Positions 32,702-42,109 of a stretch of DNA of 64,000 nucleotides are shown here, piece by piece. Position numbers and translations under genes: made by a program. Source of the DNA: Mesonia sp008017825 (GTDB taxonomy: Bacteria > Bacteroidota > Bacteroidia > Flavobacteriales > Flavobacteriaceae); NCBI RefSeq assembly GCF_008017825.1, contig NZ_VRLS01000026.1, positions 1 through 64,000 of the forward strand. The letters run 5' to 3'. The notes beneath the pieces are model-generated. The model saw only the letters and a list, made by a program, of their open reading frames with translations. It was not told the DNA's origin and ran no database searches. Position 1 is the stretch's first letter; every line of letters begins with the position of its first letter.

Positions 32702-35269
32702 TTAGAAAGGATAATTAATACCAACATTATAAACAGCATTTGAAAAATTATAATCTCTAAACCATTTTTCTTGGTTTGCCGCGGGATTATACGTTTTAAA
32801 ACCAACGTCAAATCGAATGACGAAAAAATCTAAATCATATCTTAGCCCTAAACCAGAACTTACCGAAAGCTCTTCTAAATCTTTAATGGTATTAAATTGC
32901 GCAGCTTCATCTTCTACATTATCTAAAACATTCCAGATGTTTCCTACATCAACAAATAACGCACTGTTTAGTGCGCCAAAAAGATTAAAGCGGTATTCTA
33001 GATTAAAAGTAATTTTCATGTTAGCTTCATTAAACTCATTTACACCACCAGTGCTACCAGGACCTAAATCGTAAGCTTGCCAACCTCTATTATCATTTGC
33101 TCCACCTGCAAAGAAACTTCGTGCAAATGGAATGCTGTTTGAGTTTCCATAAGGTACCGCCAAACCTCCTAGTGCTCTAGCTGCGATAATATTTTTATTG
33201 CCTAAATCCCAATGTTTTATAAAATCGATCTCTCCTTTTAAATATTGTGAAAATTGAACTCCGAATAAATCAAAATTATCAGATTTGTTAGATTTTAGAT
33301 TTAGCAAATTAGCAGCGAGTGCCAAGGTATTTCCTGAAGCTTCAATTTTAAATCTAAACTGAGTAAATTTATTATCGTATATATTCTCCCTAGTATTTTT
33401 AATGTAATTGAAACTAGTGGCAAGGATAAGGTTGTCTTCTGTTAAACGCTCTTTTCTTTCAATGATATTTTTAGCTTCTCTTAATTCATCTGAGGGGAGT
33501 GAAACATCATTTGAATTAATGTCGTTTATAAATCTATTAACTCCATCAGGAATAATTAAATCTGGGGCACCGGTGTCTCCTTCAGATAATTCTTCAAAAT
33601 AATTTGGATTAACATTACTTATATTTTCTTGAGCAATTTCATTGAGACGACTAAAAGAGTTTCTATAAACATTAAAATAGTTACTGGTATTAAGATTTCT
33701 TACATACTGCAAATCTAGAAGATTAAGTTTATGAGTGAGCTCTGCATTAGGGTACCAACGGTATGAATATTTACTTGTTACATTTTGTTTGTCTAATCCT
33801 ATGTTTTGCTGAGTGCTCGCACCTATACTTAGCGTAGTAAAAGGCGACATAGATTTAGGTATAATATTCTCGGTGTTAATAAAAGGAAAGGCAATTTTAG
33901 GGAAAGTAAGGCTTAAGTCTCCCCCAATTTCTGAAATATTAAAAAAGCGGTCTTCACTTTCTGCAGCATCTTTAGAAGAACCAATACTTCCTCGTCCCGA
34001 AATTTCTAAATTTTCGGCACCTTTAAAGATATTTCTTATTAATAATGAACCTCCAAATCCGATCCCAAAATCTTGAATATTACTTCGGGAAACATCAAAA
34101 TTATAGGTAACCCCAAATTTAGGTTTCGGGGTTAAAAATACATTTGATATAAGTTGAGTTCCTGTAGAATCTTCTGGATCGGGCACATATTGGATGTTAG
34201 GATATTTAAATTGTCCTAACTCATTCATTCTTTTAAAAGTTAAAGAACGATCTATGTCTTTGTAAACTTCTCCTTTTTTTATAAAAACAGCATCAGAAAT
34301 TGCTTTAGGCTTGTATTTTAGTTTTTCAAAACTATAAATATCATAGCCTTTGTAACTTGTAGAATCTGTAACAGGCTTACTTTTATTCTCATAAGCGTAA
34401 TCGGGAAAAATATTTACTTTACTTATGTAATGAATTTTATAAGGAACGGTGTAAGTAGAATCTAGCTTTGTAATTTCTCTATTTGCAATTACTAGATCTA
34501 TATTGGCTTTATGATTCGTATTTATAGTATCAGCATCAAAAGAAATGTATTCTTTTTCAAAATGAAATAAGCCACTATTTCTAAACTGGGAGGTGATACG
34601 CTCACGCTCTGCTTCAAAATCATCTGTGTTAAATTGTTTTCCCTCTTTAATGGTGGCTTCACTTTCCTTTTCTCGGTATAAAGAATCTGCCACGGGAGAT
34701 TTAATTCTTTTTGTAATAGAATCTACAAAGTAGGGTTGGTGAGGTTTAATAATATAATCTACTTGCGCACGTTGATTGTCGTTTTTAGTAATTTCATAAT
34801 CAGTTTCTACATTAAACCAACCGTGATTCCAGTACCAAGCTTTGAGTCTATTGGCAGATTTTTTGGTTTTTTCTTCCCTCACAATGGTGGGCGCTTCCCC
34901 TGTTTCTTCTAGAAACTCATTAAAAGAAATGTAGGCTCTACGTATTCTTTTTACTTGCTTATCAGAATAAATACTTTTTAAACGCGCTCTTCTTTTTTCT
35001 TTTTTATCTAACCAATGGGTAAAGCTGGTATCTGGAGTAGAATCTGCTAAATTATAAATATGTAACCTTAACGGAAAGCTTAAAAGTTTTACATTAGGCT
35101 CTTGGTACAACTGGTTGTATATTTGCCGAGTAGAAATACGCTCATCATTTACTAAAATATTATTTTTGGTAAGTAAATGCTGGTTGTTTTTTACACGTTT
35201 TACAGGGTTGCAACTCGAGATAAAAAGTACCAAAAGTAAGAATGTTATTTTTGCAGGTACAGCTTTCAA
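32702..35269 (-). CDS. tamL: Lipoprotein of the BamA/TamA superfamily (TamL)
   Basis: 855 residues. The signal peptide ends in lipobox ISSC with Cys20 lipidated, which separates it from ordinary BamA. POTRA-like repeats span about residues 25-390, and a 16-strand Omp85 barrel the last 450, with an L6-type motif RSFFAGGANDNRGWQAYDLGPG and the C-terminal beta-signal ending in NVGINYPF. It is thought to insert or translocate outer-membrane proteins together with TamB. A -7 box CAAAAATA at 35287-35294 would start transcription about 10 bases upstream. It diverges from the TrmH gene. Confidence 0.88.
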   Translation of the reverse strand: MKAVPAKITFLLLVLFISSCNPVKRVKNNQHLLTKNNILVNDERISTRQIYNQLYQEPNVKLLSFPLRLHIYNLADSTPDTSFTHWLDKKEKRRARLKSIYSDKQVKRIRRAYISFNEFLEETGEAPTIVREEKTKKSANRLKAWYWNHGWFNVETDYEITKNDNQRAQVDYIIKPHQPYFVDSITKRIKSPVADSLYREKESEATIKEGKQFNTDDFEAERERITSQFRNSGLFHFEKEYISFDADTINTNHKANIDLVIANREITKLDSTYTVPYKIHYISKVNIFPDYAYENKSKPVTDSTSYKGYDIYSFEKLKYKPKAISDAVFIKKGEVYKDIDRSLTFKRMNELGQFKYPNIQYVPDPEDSTGTQLISNVFLTPKPKFGVTYNFDVSRSNIQDFGIGFGGSLLIRNIFKGAENLEISGRGSIGSSKDAAESEDRFFNISEIGGDLSLTFPKIAFPFINTENIIPKSMSPFTTLSIGASTQQNIGLDKQNVTSKYSYRWYPNAELTHKLNLLDLQYVRNLNTSNYFNVYRNSFSRLNEIAQENISNVNPNYFEELSEGDTGAPDLIIPDGVNRFINDINSNDVSLPSDELREAKNIIERKERLTEDNLILATSFNYIKNTRENIYDNKFTQFRFKIEASGNTLALAANLLNLKSNKSDNFDLFGVQFSQYLKGEIDFIKHWDLGNKNIIAARALGGLAVPYGNSNSIPFARSFFAGGANDNRGWQAYDLGPGSTGGVNEFNEANMKITFNLEYRFNLFGALNSALFVDVGNIWNVLDNVEDEAAQFNTIKDLEELSVSSGLGLRYDLDFFVIRFDVGFKTYNPAANQEKWFRDYNFSNAVYNVGINYPF
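35246..35253 (+). promoter_or_regulatory. Flavobacterial -7 element for the TrmH gene
   Basis: TATTTTTG fits the consensus and lies inside the first codons of the divergent tamL gene. The predicted start near 35259 gives a leader of about 45 bases. The minus-strand tamL box is at 35287-35294, so the two divergent promoters interleave. Confidence 0.45.
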
Positions 35270-35303
35270 AAAAAATAATTTAGGTTCAAAAATACATCAA
35301 TTT

Positions 35304-36026
35304 ATGCTTAGCAAAAGCCAAATAAAGTTAATAAACAGTCTATCACAAAAAAAATACCGAAATAAAAACAGATTGTTTGTAGCAGAAGGAATAAAAGTCA
35401 TTAAAGAACTCCTTAATTCTTCTTATGAACTAGAAATGCTTTTTGCCGAAGTCGATTTGTTTTTTGTTCCTAAAGATAAATTTACTCTAGTAACACCGCA
35501 AGAACTTAAAAAGATTACTAAACTAAGCACAGCTCAAACTGCTTTAGCCTTGTTTAAAATCCCAGAAACAGAAGAAAAACCACTTCAAGATTTGGTGGTA
35601 GCTTTAGACGGAGTGCGAGATCCTGGTAATTTAGGGACTATCATTAGGCTTTGTGATTGGTTTGGCGTAAAACAACTTTTGTGCTCAAATGATACCGTAG
35701 ATTGCTATAATGAAAAAGTAGTACAAGCAACAATGGGTTCTCTTACTAGAGTTCATATCGCTTACGCGGATTTATATGAAACTTTAAAAAACACCGAGCT
35801 GCCAATTTTAGGAACTTTTATGGATGGTGAAAATGTATATAAAACCCAATTACCGTCAAGCGGAATTTTAATATTAGGTAATGAGGCCAATGGTATTTCT
35901 TCCTCTATCGAAAGTTTAGCAAGTCAAAAAATAAGTATTCCCCAATTTGACGAAAATCAATCTACTGAAAGTTTGAATGTAGCCACGGCTACTGCTATTT
36001 TGCTAAGTGAATGGAGAAGAGGGTAA
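35304..36026 (+). CDS. TrmH/SpoU-family RNA 2'-O-methyltransferase
   Basis: 240 residues from the ATG at 35304. The frame extends to 35115 but that part is antisense to tamL. An N-terminal substrate-binding domain (about 1-90) precedes the SPOUT knot with its three motifs: DGVRDPGNLGTIIR, ILILGNEANGIS and STESLNVATATAILLSEW. It methylates ribose 2'-OH in rRNA or tRNA; the exact site is not evident. A decayed second copy of its 3' end lies at 36652-36810. Confidence 0.9.
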   Translation: MLSKSQIKLINSLSQKKYRNKNRLFVAEGIKVIKELLNSSYELEMLFAEVDLFFVPKDKFTLVTPQELKKITKLSTAQTALALFKIPETEEKPLQDLVVALDGVRDPGNLGTIIRLCDWFGVKQLLCSNDTVDCYNEKVVQATMGSLTRVHIAYADLYETLKNTELPILGTFMDGENVYKTQLPSSGILILGNEANGISSSIESLASQKISIPQFDENQSTESLNVATATAILLSEWRRG

Positions 36027-36035
36027 TTAATGCAG

Positions 36036-36103
36036 TTTAAAAATATCGCTTATTTTCTTTACTTCTAAAAAGGTGAGGAAGTGTAGAAATAGGGAATAAG
36101 GAC
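36036..36103 (-). pseudogene. Decayed 3' end of the CarboxypepD_reg-like gene
   Basis: On the minus strand this stretch reads like the last roughly 20 codons of the gene at 36825-37559 (CTTTTTAGAAGTAAAGAAAA is shared), but with small deletions that break the frame. It lies directly after the TrmH gene and is the counterpart of the intact copy about 788 bases to the right. Confidence 0.7.
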
Positions 36104-36159
36104 CTAGTTTAATATACAAAAAATGATAAATGGAGAATCATTTATGCCTTTAATAGTTT

Positions 36160-36432
36160 TTATTTGTAGTAACCAAAAGCTATAAAGCCTAGTAACAAAA
36201 GCAAAGCAATTCCGCCAAATTTTAAACCTTTGCTTATTCTGTTATTTGAAGTATTATCTTTTTTATTCTTTTTCATTAGTAAAATTAATAATGTAATTTG
36301 TAGGATAAGTAGCGCTACATTGATTATAAATTTAATTGAAGGTGAGAATAAGTCAATATTATTAAACCCTAAAGAAAGAAATAGGGTTACCACCATTGTT
36401 ATAATTACTGTTTGTCTGGTTATGTTTTTCAT
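36160..36432 (-). CDS. Small three-TM membrane protein, unknown
   Basis: 90 residues with three hydrophobic segments (about 8-24, 32-53, 70-88) joined by a short basic loop (MKKNKKDN). I do not recognise the family. It sits inside the segment that separates two copies of a duplicated gene junction, so it may have been brought in with, or trapped by, that rearrangement. No partner gene is adjacent. Confidence 0.5.
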   Translation of the reverse strand: MKNITRQTVIITMVVTLFLSLGFNNIDLFSPSIKFIINVALLILQITLLILLMKKNKKDNTSNNRISKGLKFGGIALLLLLGFIAFGYYK

Positions 36433-36602
36433 TGCAATTTATTTCAAAATTTAATAATCAACCTTTTGCAAAAGTTAACACGAAATAAAAAAAAAGGAAA
36501 GAGACGACACTAGATAAAACGGGGAATTTGTCAATTTTTATTTTCAATCCCTCAAAACATTAATACTACTTAACTTTTATTTTTTTTGAAGTTATATAGT
36601 AA

Positions 36603-36657
36603 TCTAACGGTAGTTAAAAAATGGAAATATAGAATTTCAGATACTGAAATTGTTAGA
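36603..36657. repeat. Inverted repeats at the left edge of the duplicated segment
   Basis: AATTTCAG (36633-36640) and CTGAAATT (36644-36651) form an eight-base hairpin with a three-base loop; TCTAAC (36603-36608) and GTTAGA (36652-36657) could extend it. It abuts the pseudogene that begins at about 36652. Confidence 0.5.
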
Positions 36658-36810
36658 TAACGGCAATGAAGCCAACGGCATTTCTTCCTCCATAAAAACT
36701 CTAGCACACCAAAAAATAAGTATTCCCTAATTTGGCGAAAACCAATCAACGAAAGTTTAAATGTAGTCACGTCTACCGCTATTTTATTAAGTGAGTGGAG
36801 AAGAGGTTAA
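36652..36810 (+). pseudogene. Decayed 3' end of a TrmH/SpoU methyltransferase gene
   Basis: Aligns with the 3' end of the gene at 35304-36026 at about 80% by eye. It still spells GNEANGISSSI and ends SEWRRG with a stop at 36808-36810. It contains an in-frame TAA at 36728-36730 and a one-base deletion a few codons later, and has no 5' part. Many differences from the intact copy are silent, so it diverged while still coding before it decayed. Confidence 0.8.
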
Positions 36811-36824
36811 TTAATTAGTGCAAT

Positions 36825-37559
36825 TTAAAAATGTCGTTTATTTTCTTTACTTCTAAAAAGGTTGAGGAAACGTTGGAAGATGTTGGGACGGGAATAATAG
36901 ACATAGCCTACGTAAACTTCTGTCAACTCATCACTAAATTCTAAATTTATTTTATGTTTTTTATAAGCTTCTTCTTTTATTAATTTAATTTTTTTGTTTT
37001 TAAATCCAGTATAAGTTATTTCTAAGAATACATCATTCTTTAGATCTTCTTTATGAATAAAGATTGAAAAATTCCCCTCGAAATCGGCTTGTGTTCTGTG
37101 GGTTTTATTTAGTTGAATTATATTTGCTCCTGGAAGCGTAAGATTTTGATCATCTAACACTGTTCCTGAAAAAAGAATAGAATCATTTTTAGTAGTGATC
37201 TTCTTTTTTAAACCTTTATCTACTATGTCTTGTTCTATTTGGACTTTTATATTTTTTTCTTGAGCAAAACTAGGCTGAGCTACGGCAATAATAGAGCCTA
37301 AACCTAAAGCAATCCCTAAACGACTTAAGTTGTTTTGGGAAGAGGTTGTATAATTTTGTTGAAGTTGGTCTTTAGTAAATCTGCCACATAAATTCTTCCT
37401 GCTTTTTATTTTCCGAGCAATATCAGAAGAGGAAAGTTGTGTGAAATCAATCACCTCTTTCTGGCAACTGGCACAAAACCTCCCTTTTTGGGTAGGAGTC
37501 ATGTTTTGCCAGCCTTCATCACATGGTTTGGGAATGTCTATGGTATATTTCAAAAACAC
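36825..37559 (-). CDS. Membrane protein with zinc-finger-like N-terminus and carboxypeptidase-like domain
   Basis: 244 residues. The cytoplasmic N-terminus carries a conserved Cys set (Cys13 in IPKPCDEGW, Cys29 and Cys32 in GRFCASCQ, Cys58) likely to bind zinc. A single membrane segment follows (about 80-98), then a carboxypeptidase-regulatory-like beta domain (about 125-210). This architecture is common in flavobacteria but its job is not known. The 3' end exists in a second, decayed copy at 36036-36103. Confidence 0.7.
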   Translation of the reverse strand: MFLKYTIDIPKPCDEGWQNMTPTQKGRFCASCQKEVIDFTQLSSSDIARKIKSRKNLCGRFTKDQLQQNYTTSSQNNLSRLGIALGLGSIIAVAQPSFAQEKNIKVQIEQDIVDKGLKKKITTKNDSILFSGTVLDDQNLTLPGANIIQLNKTHRTQADFEGNFSIFIHKEDLKNDVFLEITYTGFKNKKIKLIKEEAYKKHKINLEFSDELTEVYVGYVYYSRPNIFQRFLNLFRSKENKRHF

Positions 37560-37620
37560 AAATATTTAATTCATCTTAAAGATAAAGAATTAAATATGAA
37601 TCAACTAAAAAGTTATTTGG

Positions 37621-38313
37621 TTATTGAAAAGTAAAATTAATAAAAATACCTCGCGTACTCATACTGTCAATGTTTCCAGTATATGGGCTGTTGGGATCTT
37701 CATCTCTTTTAAGCTCATCGGTCATTGCAAAAATACCGCGTATAGATGGAGTAAATTTAAAATAGGGTAAGTATAAATCTATACCAAAACCAACTTCGTA
37801 ATAATTGGTGTTATTTATCATTCTAAATTCCCCTGCACTGTTATCATCGGGATTGTTTTCATTACTTGATAAATTAATCGAAGTAGAAACTCCTGCAACG
37901 ACAAAAGGCTTAAAATTATTGATTCGTTTGGTTGAGAACTTCACCAGTAGCGGAATGTGAACATAGGTAGATTTTACTTCTCTAAAGTTATCTTCGGGAA
38001 TATCTGGAAAGGTTAAATTTCTACCAGAAAAAACTACTCCAGGTTCTAATCTTAAATCTATATAATCGTTAATTCTTAAGTTTCCTAAAAGCCCCACATT
38101 GAAACCTAAGCTTTTTTCGACAATTACATCTTGAGCCTGACCTTCGTATTCAAACTTAAAATCGTAAGAATTAAAACCTAAAAAATAACCCCAAGACCAA
38201 CGTTGTTTGTCAAAGTTCTCTTTGTTTTTAATTTTTTCTTTACTAAAAAGCCATTGAGCTTCTGTAGTTTGAAATGCGATAAAAAAGATAAATAGAAAAA
38301 AAATTTTCTTCAT
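37621..38313 (-). CDS. porT: PorT/SprT family type IX secretion protein
   Basis: 230 residues with a signal peptide (about 1-19) and an eight-stranded outer-membrane beta-barrel pattern ending in GIFINFTFQ. Sequence style and the position directly after ubiE match PorT (SprT in Flavobacterium), a type IX secretion component needed for gliding and export. Two probable cargo proteins with sorting domains are encoded in this window. It is cotranscribed with ubiE, four bases apart. Confidence 0.8.
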   Translation of the reverse strand: MKKIFFLFIFFIAFQTTEAQWLFSKEKIKNKENFDKQRWSWGYFLGFNSYDFKFEYEGQAQDVIVEKSLGFNVGLLGNLRINDYIDLRLEPGVVFSGRNLTFPDIPEDNFREVKSTYVHIPLLVKFSTKRINNFKPFVVAGVSTSINLSSNENNPDDNSAGEFRMINNTNYYEVGFGIDLYLPYFKFTPSIRGIFAMTDELKRDEDPNSPYTGNIDSMSTRGIFINFTFQ

Positions 38314-38317
38314 AAAC

Positions 38318-39046
38318 TTATTTTGATGCCGTATAAATCGTTGCCACTCCCATAGTTTGTGGAAGGTGTTTCACTTGTGTAAACCCAACTTTTGCTAAAA
38401 TATTGTTGAACTTTTCTCCAAATGGAAAAACAGCCGCACTATCACTTAAATATTTATAAGCAACTTTATCTTTAGAAAATAATTTACCCACAGTAGGTAA
38501 AATAAACCTACAATGAAAACGATAACCTTGTTTAAAAGGGAATTTGGTAGGAACCGAGGTTTCTAAAACCACAAATATACCTCCAGGTTTTAATACGCGT
38601 AAGATTTCTTTTAATCCGTTTTCTAGCGTTTCAAAATTCCTTACTCCAAAAGCTACAGTTATCGCATCAAAAGAATCATTTTCAAATGGTAAAGCTTCAG
38701 AGTCACCTTGAGTCATTTCAATGATGTGGTCTAATTTTTTTTCTGTAATTTTTTTTCTACCTACACTCAACATTCCTTCAGATAAATCTAAGCCCACAAC
38801 TTTGGGAACTCCTGCTTCCGCTAAGCTAATAGCTAAATCCCCTGTTCCTGTAGCAATATCTAAAGCGTTTTTAGGATTGGTTTGTTTTACCAAATCAATC
38901 ACTTTTTTTCTCCAAGAAGTATCAATCCCAAATGAAATTACACGGTTAAGTCCGTCATAATTTTCAGAAATAGTATCAAACATTTGTTCTACTTGCTTTT
39001 TCTTGCCAAGCTGAGAATCTTTGTAGGGTGTAACTTTCTTAGACAT
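38318..39046 (-). CDS. ubiE: Demethylmenaquinone methyltransferase
   Basis: 242 residues. SAM-dependent methylation of demethylmenaquinone, the last step of menaquinone synthesis (menG/ubiE). SAM motif DIATGTGDLAI (about 63-73), plus the family signatures YDGLNRVISFGID and RVLKPGGIFVVLE. Menaquinone is the quinone substrate of the Nqr complex encoded later in the window. A -7 box CAAAGATA lies at 39061-39068. porT is directly downstream. Confidence 0.95.
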   Translation of the reverse strand: MSKKVTPYKDSQLGKKKQVEQMFDTISENYDGLNRVISFGIDTSWRKKVIDLVKQTNPKNALDIATGTGDLAISLAEAGVPKVVGLDLSEGMLSVGRKKITEKKLDHIIEMTQGDSEALPFENDSFDAITVAFGVRNFETLENGLKEILRVLKPGGIFVVLETSVPTKFPFKQGYRFHCRFILPTVGKLFSKDKVAYKYLSDSAAVFPFGEKFNNILAKVGFTQVKHLPQTMGVATIYTASK

Positions 39047-39145
39047 CTTTATTTTTTTGGCAAAGATAAGTTTTATGCTTTAATATTGCTTTTAAAGGTT
39101 TAAAAAATTGCTTGAGAGGATTTTAGCAAATCCTTTTAAAAGGCT

Positions 39146-39153
39146 TATCTTTG
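39146..39153 (+). promoter_or_regulatory. Flavobacterial -7 element for trkA-trkH
   Basis: TATCTTTG fits TAnnTTTG. The predicted start near 39159 gives a leader of about 17 bases before the ATG at 39176. Confidence 0.5.
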
Positions 39154-39175
39154 TTCTGCTAAAATTTCATTTTAT

Positions 39176-40525
39176 ATGAAGATTATTATTGCCGGAGCGG
39201 GAGAAGTTGGTTTTCATTTAGCAAAACTACTTTCTTTTGAATCGCAGGACATCACTTTAATAGATAACAACAAAGTCAATCTTGAGTATGCAGATACCCA
39301 TTTAGACATTAGAACAGTTAAAGGAGATGCGACCTCTATAAAGGTTCTTAACGATGCCCAAATAAAAGGAGCCGATTTGGTGGTGAGTGTCACCAGTAGT
39401 GAAACTACCAATATTACCATTTGTGTTTTAGCAAAACAGTTAGGGGCAAATAGAACCATCGCAAGAATATCGAACACAGAGTTTATTGAGAATAAAGATG
39501 AACTTGGGTTTGTAAAGTTTGGTATAGATGAACTTATTTCACCAGAATCTCTTGCTGCAAAAGAGATAGAATTACTTATTAATCAGTCCGCGTTTAATGA
39601 CACCTTCCAATTTGATGATGGTAAATTAACTATGGTTGGTTTTAAGTTATCTAAAAATGCTCCGTTTGTAGGAAAAAGTGTAAAAGAAGCTGCTAGTATT
39701 TTTCCTAAACTTCATTTTATTCCTATAGCCATTCAGCGATTTGGTACACAATATACTCTTATACCAAGAGGAGATACTCAATTTAGAGAAGGAGATCAAG
39801 TATATTTCATCACTACCGAAGATGGTGTGCAAGAACTTTATAAGCTTACTGGAAAAGTAAAACAAGAGATTAAAAATGTAATGATCCTTGGCGGAAGTAA
39901 AATTGGGAGACATACTGCAATGGTGTTAAGTGCAGCTAAATTTAATGTAAAGCTGGTAGAGAAAGATCATGATAAAGCCTTTGAGCTAGCCGATGAAATG
40001 TCTAGGGTTTTAGTAATTAAAGGAGACGGGAGAAATGTAGGGCTTCTAGAAGAAGAAAATATCCATGACATGGATGCTTTTATCGCTGTTACTGGAAATT
40101 CTGAAACTAATATTATGTCATGCTTAGTGGCAAAATCTAAGAGTGTTAAAAAAACAATTTCTTTGGTGGAGAATATGGACTATTTTCAGCTCAGTCATTC
40201 TATAGGAATTAATACGCTTATTAATAAGAAGCTTCTTGCTGCAAATAACATATTTAGATACGTAAGAAAAGGAGAAGTGGTCGCTATGACTAAACTCAAT
40301 AATATGAATGCAGAGTTGCTAGAGTTTATTGTAAATCATAATTCTAAAGTTTGTAATAAGAAGATTGCAGATATAGATTTGCCTCGCTCAGCAATTATTG
40401 GAGGAGTAGTAAGACAGGGAGAGGGAATAATAGCCTTGGGAGACTTTTTAATAAAAGAAGGAGACAGGGTTGTAGTGTGTTCTTTGCCTAGATCTATACA
40501 TAAGGTAGAAAAACTCTTTTTATAA
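39176..40525 (+). CDS. trkA: Trk potassium uptake protein TrkA
   Basis: 449 residues, a peripheral membrane regulator that binds NAD(H) or ATP and gates TrkH. Two tandem RCK units are seen. Each begins with a Rossmann motif (IIAGAGEVG at 3-11 and MILGGSKIG near 233) and ends with a TrkA_C domain (about 140-222 and 370-449). The last base is shared with the first of trkH (TAATG), so the two are translated together. Confidence 0.95.
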   Translation: MKIIIAGAGEVGFHLAKLLSFESQDITLIDNNKVNLEYADTHLDIRTVKGDATSIKVLNDAQIKGADLVVSVTSSETTNITICVLAKQLGANRTIARISNTEFIENKDELGFVKFGIDELISPESLAAKEIELLINQSAFNDTFQFDDGKLTMVGFKLSKNAPFVGKSVKEAASIFPKLHFIPIAIQRFGTQYTLIPRGDTQFREGDQVYFITTEDGVQELYKLTGKVKQEIKNVMILGGSKIGRHTAMVLSAAKFNVKLVEKDHDKAFELADEMSRVLVIKGDGRNVGLLEEENIHDMDAFIAVTGNSETNIMSCLVAKSKSVKKTISLVENMDYFQLSHSIGINTLINKKLLAANNIFRYVRKGEVVAMTKLNNMNAELLEFIVNHNSKVCNKKIADIDLPRSAIIGGVVRQGEGIIALGDFLIKEGDRVVVCSLPRSIHKVEKLFL

Positions 40526-42021
40526 TGCCAAAACTTAATTATAAAATCATCCTACATATTATGGGGCTTCTGTTGCTATGCAACGGCGGTTTTATGATTA
40601 TAGCCACTCTTGTAAGTTGGTTTTATAAAGATGGAGTAACGGTGCAGATTGCAGGAGCTTCAATCACCACAATGTTTATAGGGGTTTTATTGATGTTTTT
40701 TACAAGAGAACATCGAAAAGAAATGAAACAACGTGAAGGTTATATTATTGTAACTTTTGGTTGGATTTTTATGGCCTTTAGCGGAATGTTACCTTATTTG
40801 TTTACTGAATCTATTCCAACGATTACCAATGCTTTTTTTGAAACCATGTCTGGTTACACCACGACAGGTGCTACCATATTAAATGATATAGAAGTTATTC
40901 CTGAAGGGATTTTACTTTGGAGGAGTTTAACACATTGGATTGGTGGAATGGGAATAATAGTGCTTGCCGTTGCTATTCTGCCACTTTTAGGAATCGGAGG
41001 GATGCAACTTTTTGCTGCTGAAGCACCAGGACCTAGTGCAGATAAACTAAAACCTCGTATTACTGATACAGCCAAGCGTTTGTGGTTTATTTACGTGGGC
41101 TATACTTTAGCCGAAATGATTTTACTTAAAGTCGCTGGGATGGGAATGTTCGATGCGGCTAACCATGCCTTAAGTACGCTTTCTACGGGAGGCTTCTCTA
41201 CAAAAAATGCCAGTGTTGCTTATTGGAACCATAAACCCATTATACAGTACATCATTATATTGTTTATGTTCTTAGCAGGAATGAACTTTGTGATGAGTTA
41301 CTTTGCTTTTAAAGGTAGAGTACAGCGTATTCTAAAAGATGAAGAGTTTAAATGGTATGTTATTTTTATTACTTCATTTACGATAATAGCAGCTTTTCTC
41401 ATTTACTTTTACGCCGATGTAGGCTTATCTTCTATTGAGCATCCTATGGTTTGGGGAGAGGCAGAGAGTGCTTTTAGACATGCTTTATTTCAAGTTTTAT
41501 CTGTAATTACAACGACAGGTTTTGTAAGTGCAGATTTTAGTATTTGGACACCATTTTTAACCATTTTCTTCTTCGGAATGTTTTTCTTGGGAGGATCTGC
41601 AGGATCTACTTCGGGTGGAGTTAAAGTGGTTCGGCATATTATTATGATTCGTAATGGAATTACAGAATTTAAAAGAACTCTACACCCAAATGCAATTTTG
41701 CCTGTTCGTTATAATGGTAAAAGTATTCGAGGAGAAATTGTATTTAACATATTAGGCTTTTTCATTCTCTATATGTTAGCATTTATTATTGGAGCCATAG
41801 GCTTGGCGTCTTTAGGTTTAGGTTTTTCTACAGCTATTGGTGGAGCTGCCTCTTCCTTGGGGAATATAGGTCCTGCATTCGGAGCTTTAAGTCCTGTAAA
41901 TAATTTTGATGTTTTGCCTTCTGCAGGAAAATGGTGGTGTGCTTTTCTTATGCTTATAGGTCGTTTAGAGCTGTTTACGGTACTTATTATTTTAACTCCT
42001 TTCTTCTGGAGAAACCGCTAA
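40525..42021 (+). CDS. trkH: Trk potassium transporter TrkH
   Basis: 498 residues, an integral membrane K+ uptake channel. It has four M1-P-M2 repeats; pore-loop motifs include SGYTTTGATI (about 109-118), STGGFST, TTTGF and a last SSLGNIGPAFG. GGSAGSTSGGVK (about 350-361) is the conserved intramembrane loop of the family. It is the second gene of trkA-trkH and interacts with TrkA on the cytoplasmic side. Confidence 0.95.
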   Translation: MPKLNYKIILHIMGLLLLCNGGFMIIATLVSWFYKDGVTVQIAGASITTMFIGVLLMFFTREHRKEMKQREGYIIVTFGWIFMAFSGMLPYLFTESIPTITNAFFETMSGYTTTGATILNDIEVIPEGILLWRSLTHWIGGMGIIVLAVAILPLLGIGGMQLFAAEAPGPSADKLKPRITDTAKRLWFIYVGYTLAEMILLKVAGMGMFDAANHALSTLSTGGFSTKNASVAYWNHKPIIQYIIILFMFLAGMNFVMSYFAFKGRVQRILKDEEFKWYVIFITSFTIIAAFLIYFYADVGLSSIEHPMVWGEAESAFRHALFQVLSVITTTGFVSADFSIWTPFLTIFFFGMFFLGGSAGSTSGGVKVVRHIIMIRNGITEFKRTLHPNAILPVRYNGKSIRGEIVFNILGFFILYMLAFIIGAIGLASLGLGFSTAIGGAASSLGNIGPAFGALSPVNNFDVLPSAGKWWCAFLMLIGRLELFTVLIILTPFFWRNR

Positions 42022-42061
42022 AAAATTAGTGGCAGTTAAAAAGTTGAGGTAAAAGCATAAT

Positions 42062-42069
42062 TATTTTTG
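42062..42069 (+). promoter_or_regulatory. Flavobacterial -7 element for the LRR gene
   Basis: TATTTTTG fits TAnnTTTG; the predicted start near 42075 gives a leader of about 35 bases before the ATG at 42110. Confidence 0.45.
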
Positions 42070-42109
42070 GTATATTTAGAGGTAAGTAATTTATTTCTAG
42101 AAAATTATT

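Noticed and set aside
35115..35303. N-terminal extension of the TrmH-type gene
   Set aside because: It is antisense to the tamL start and unlike the family; the ATG at 35304 is the natural start.
36570..36770. Minus-strand ORF of 66 codons across the TrmH pseudogene
   Set aside because: It is an antisense frame over a degenerate coding remnant and a hairpin, not a protein-like sequence.
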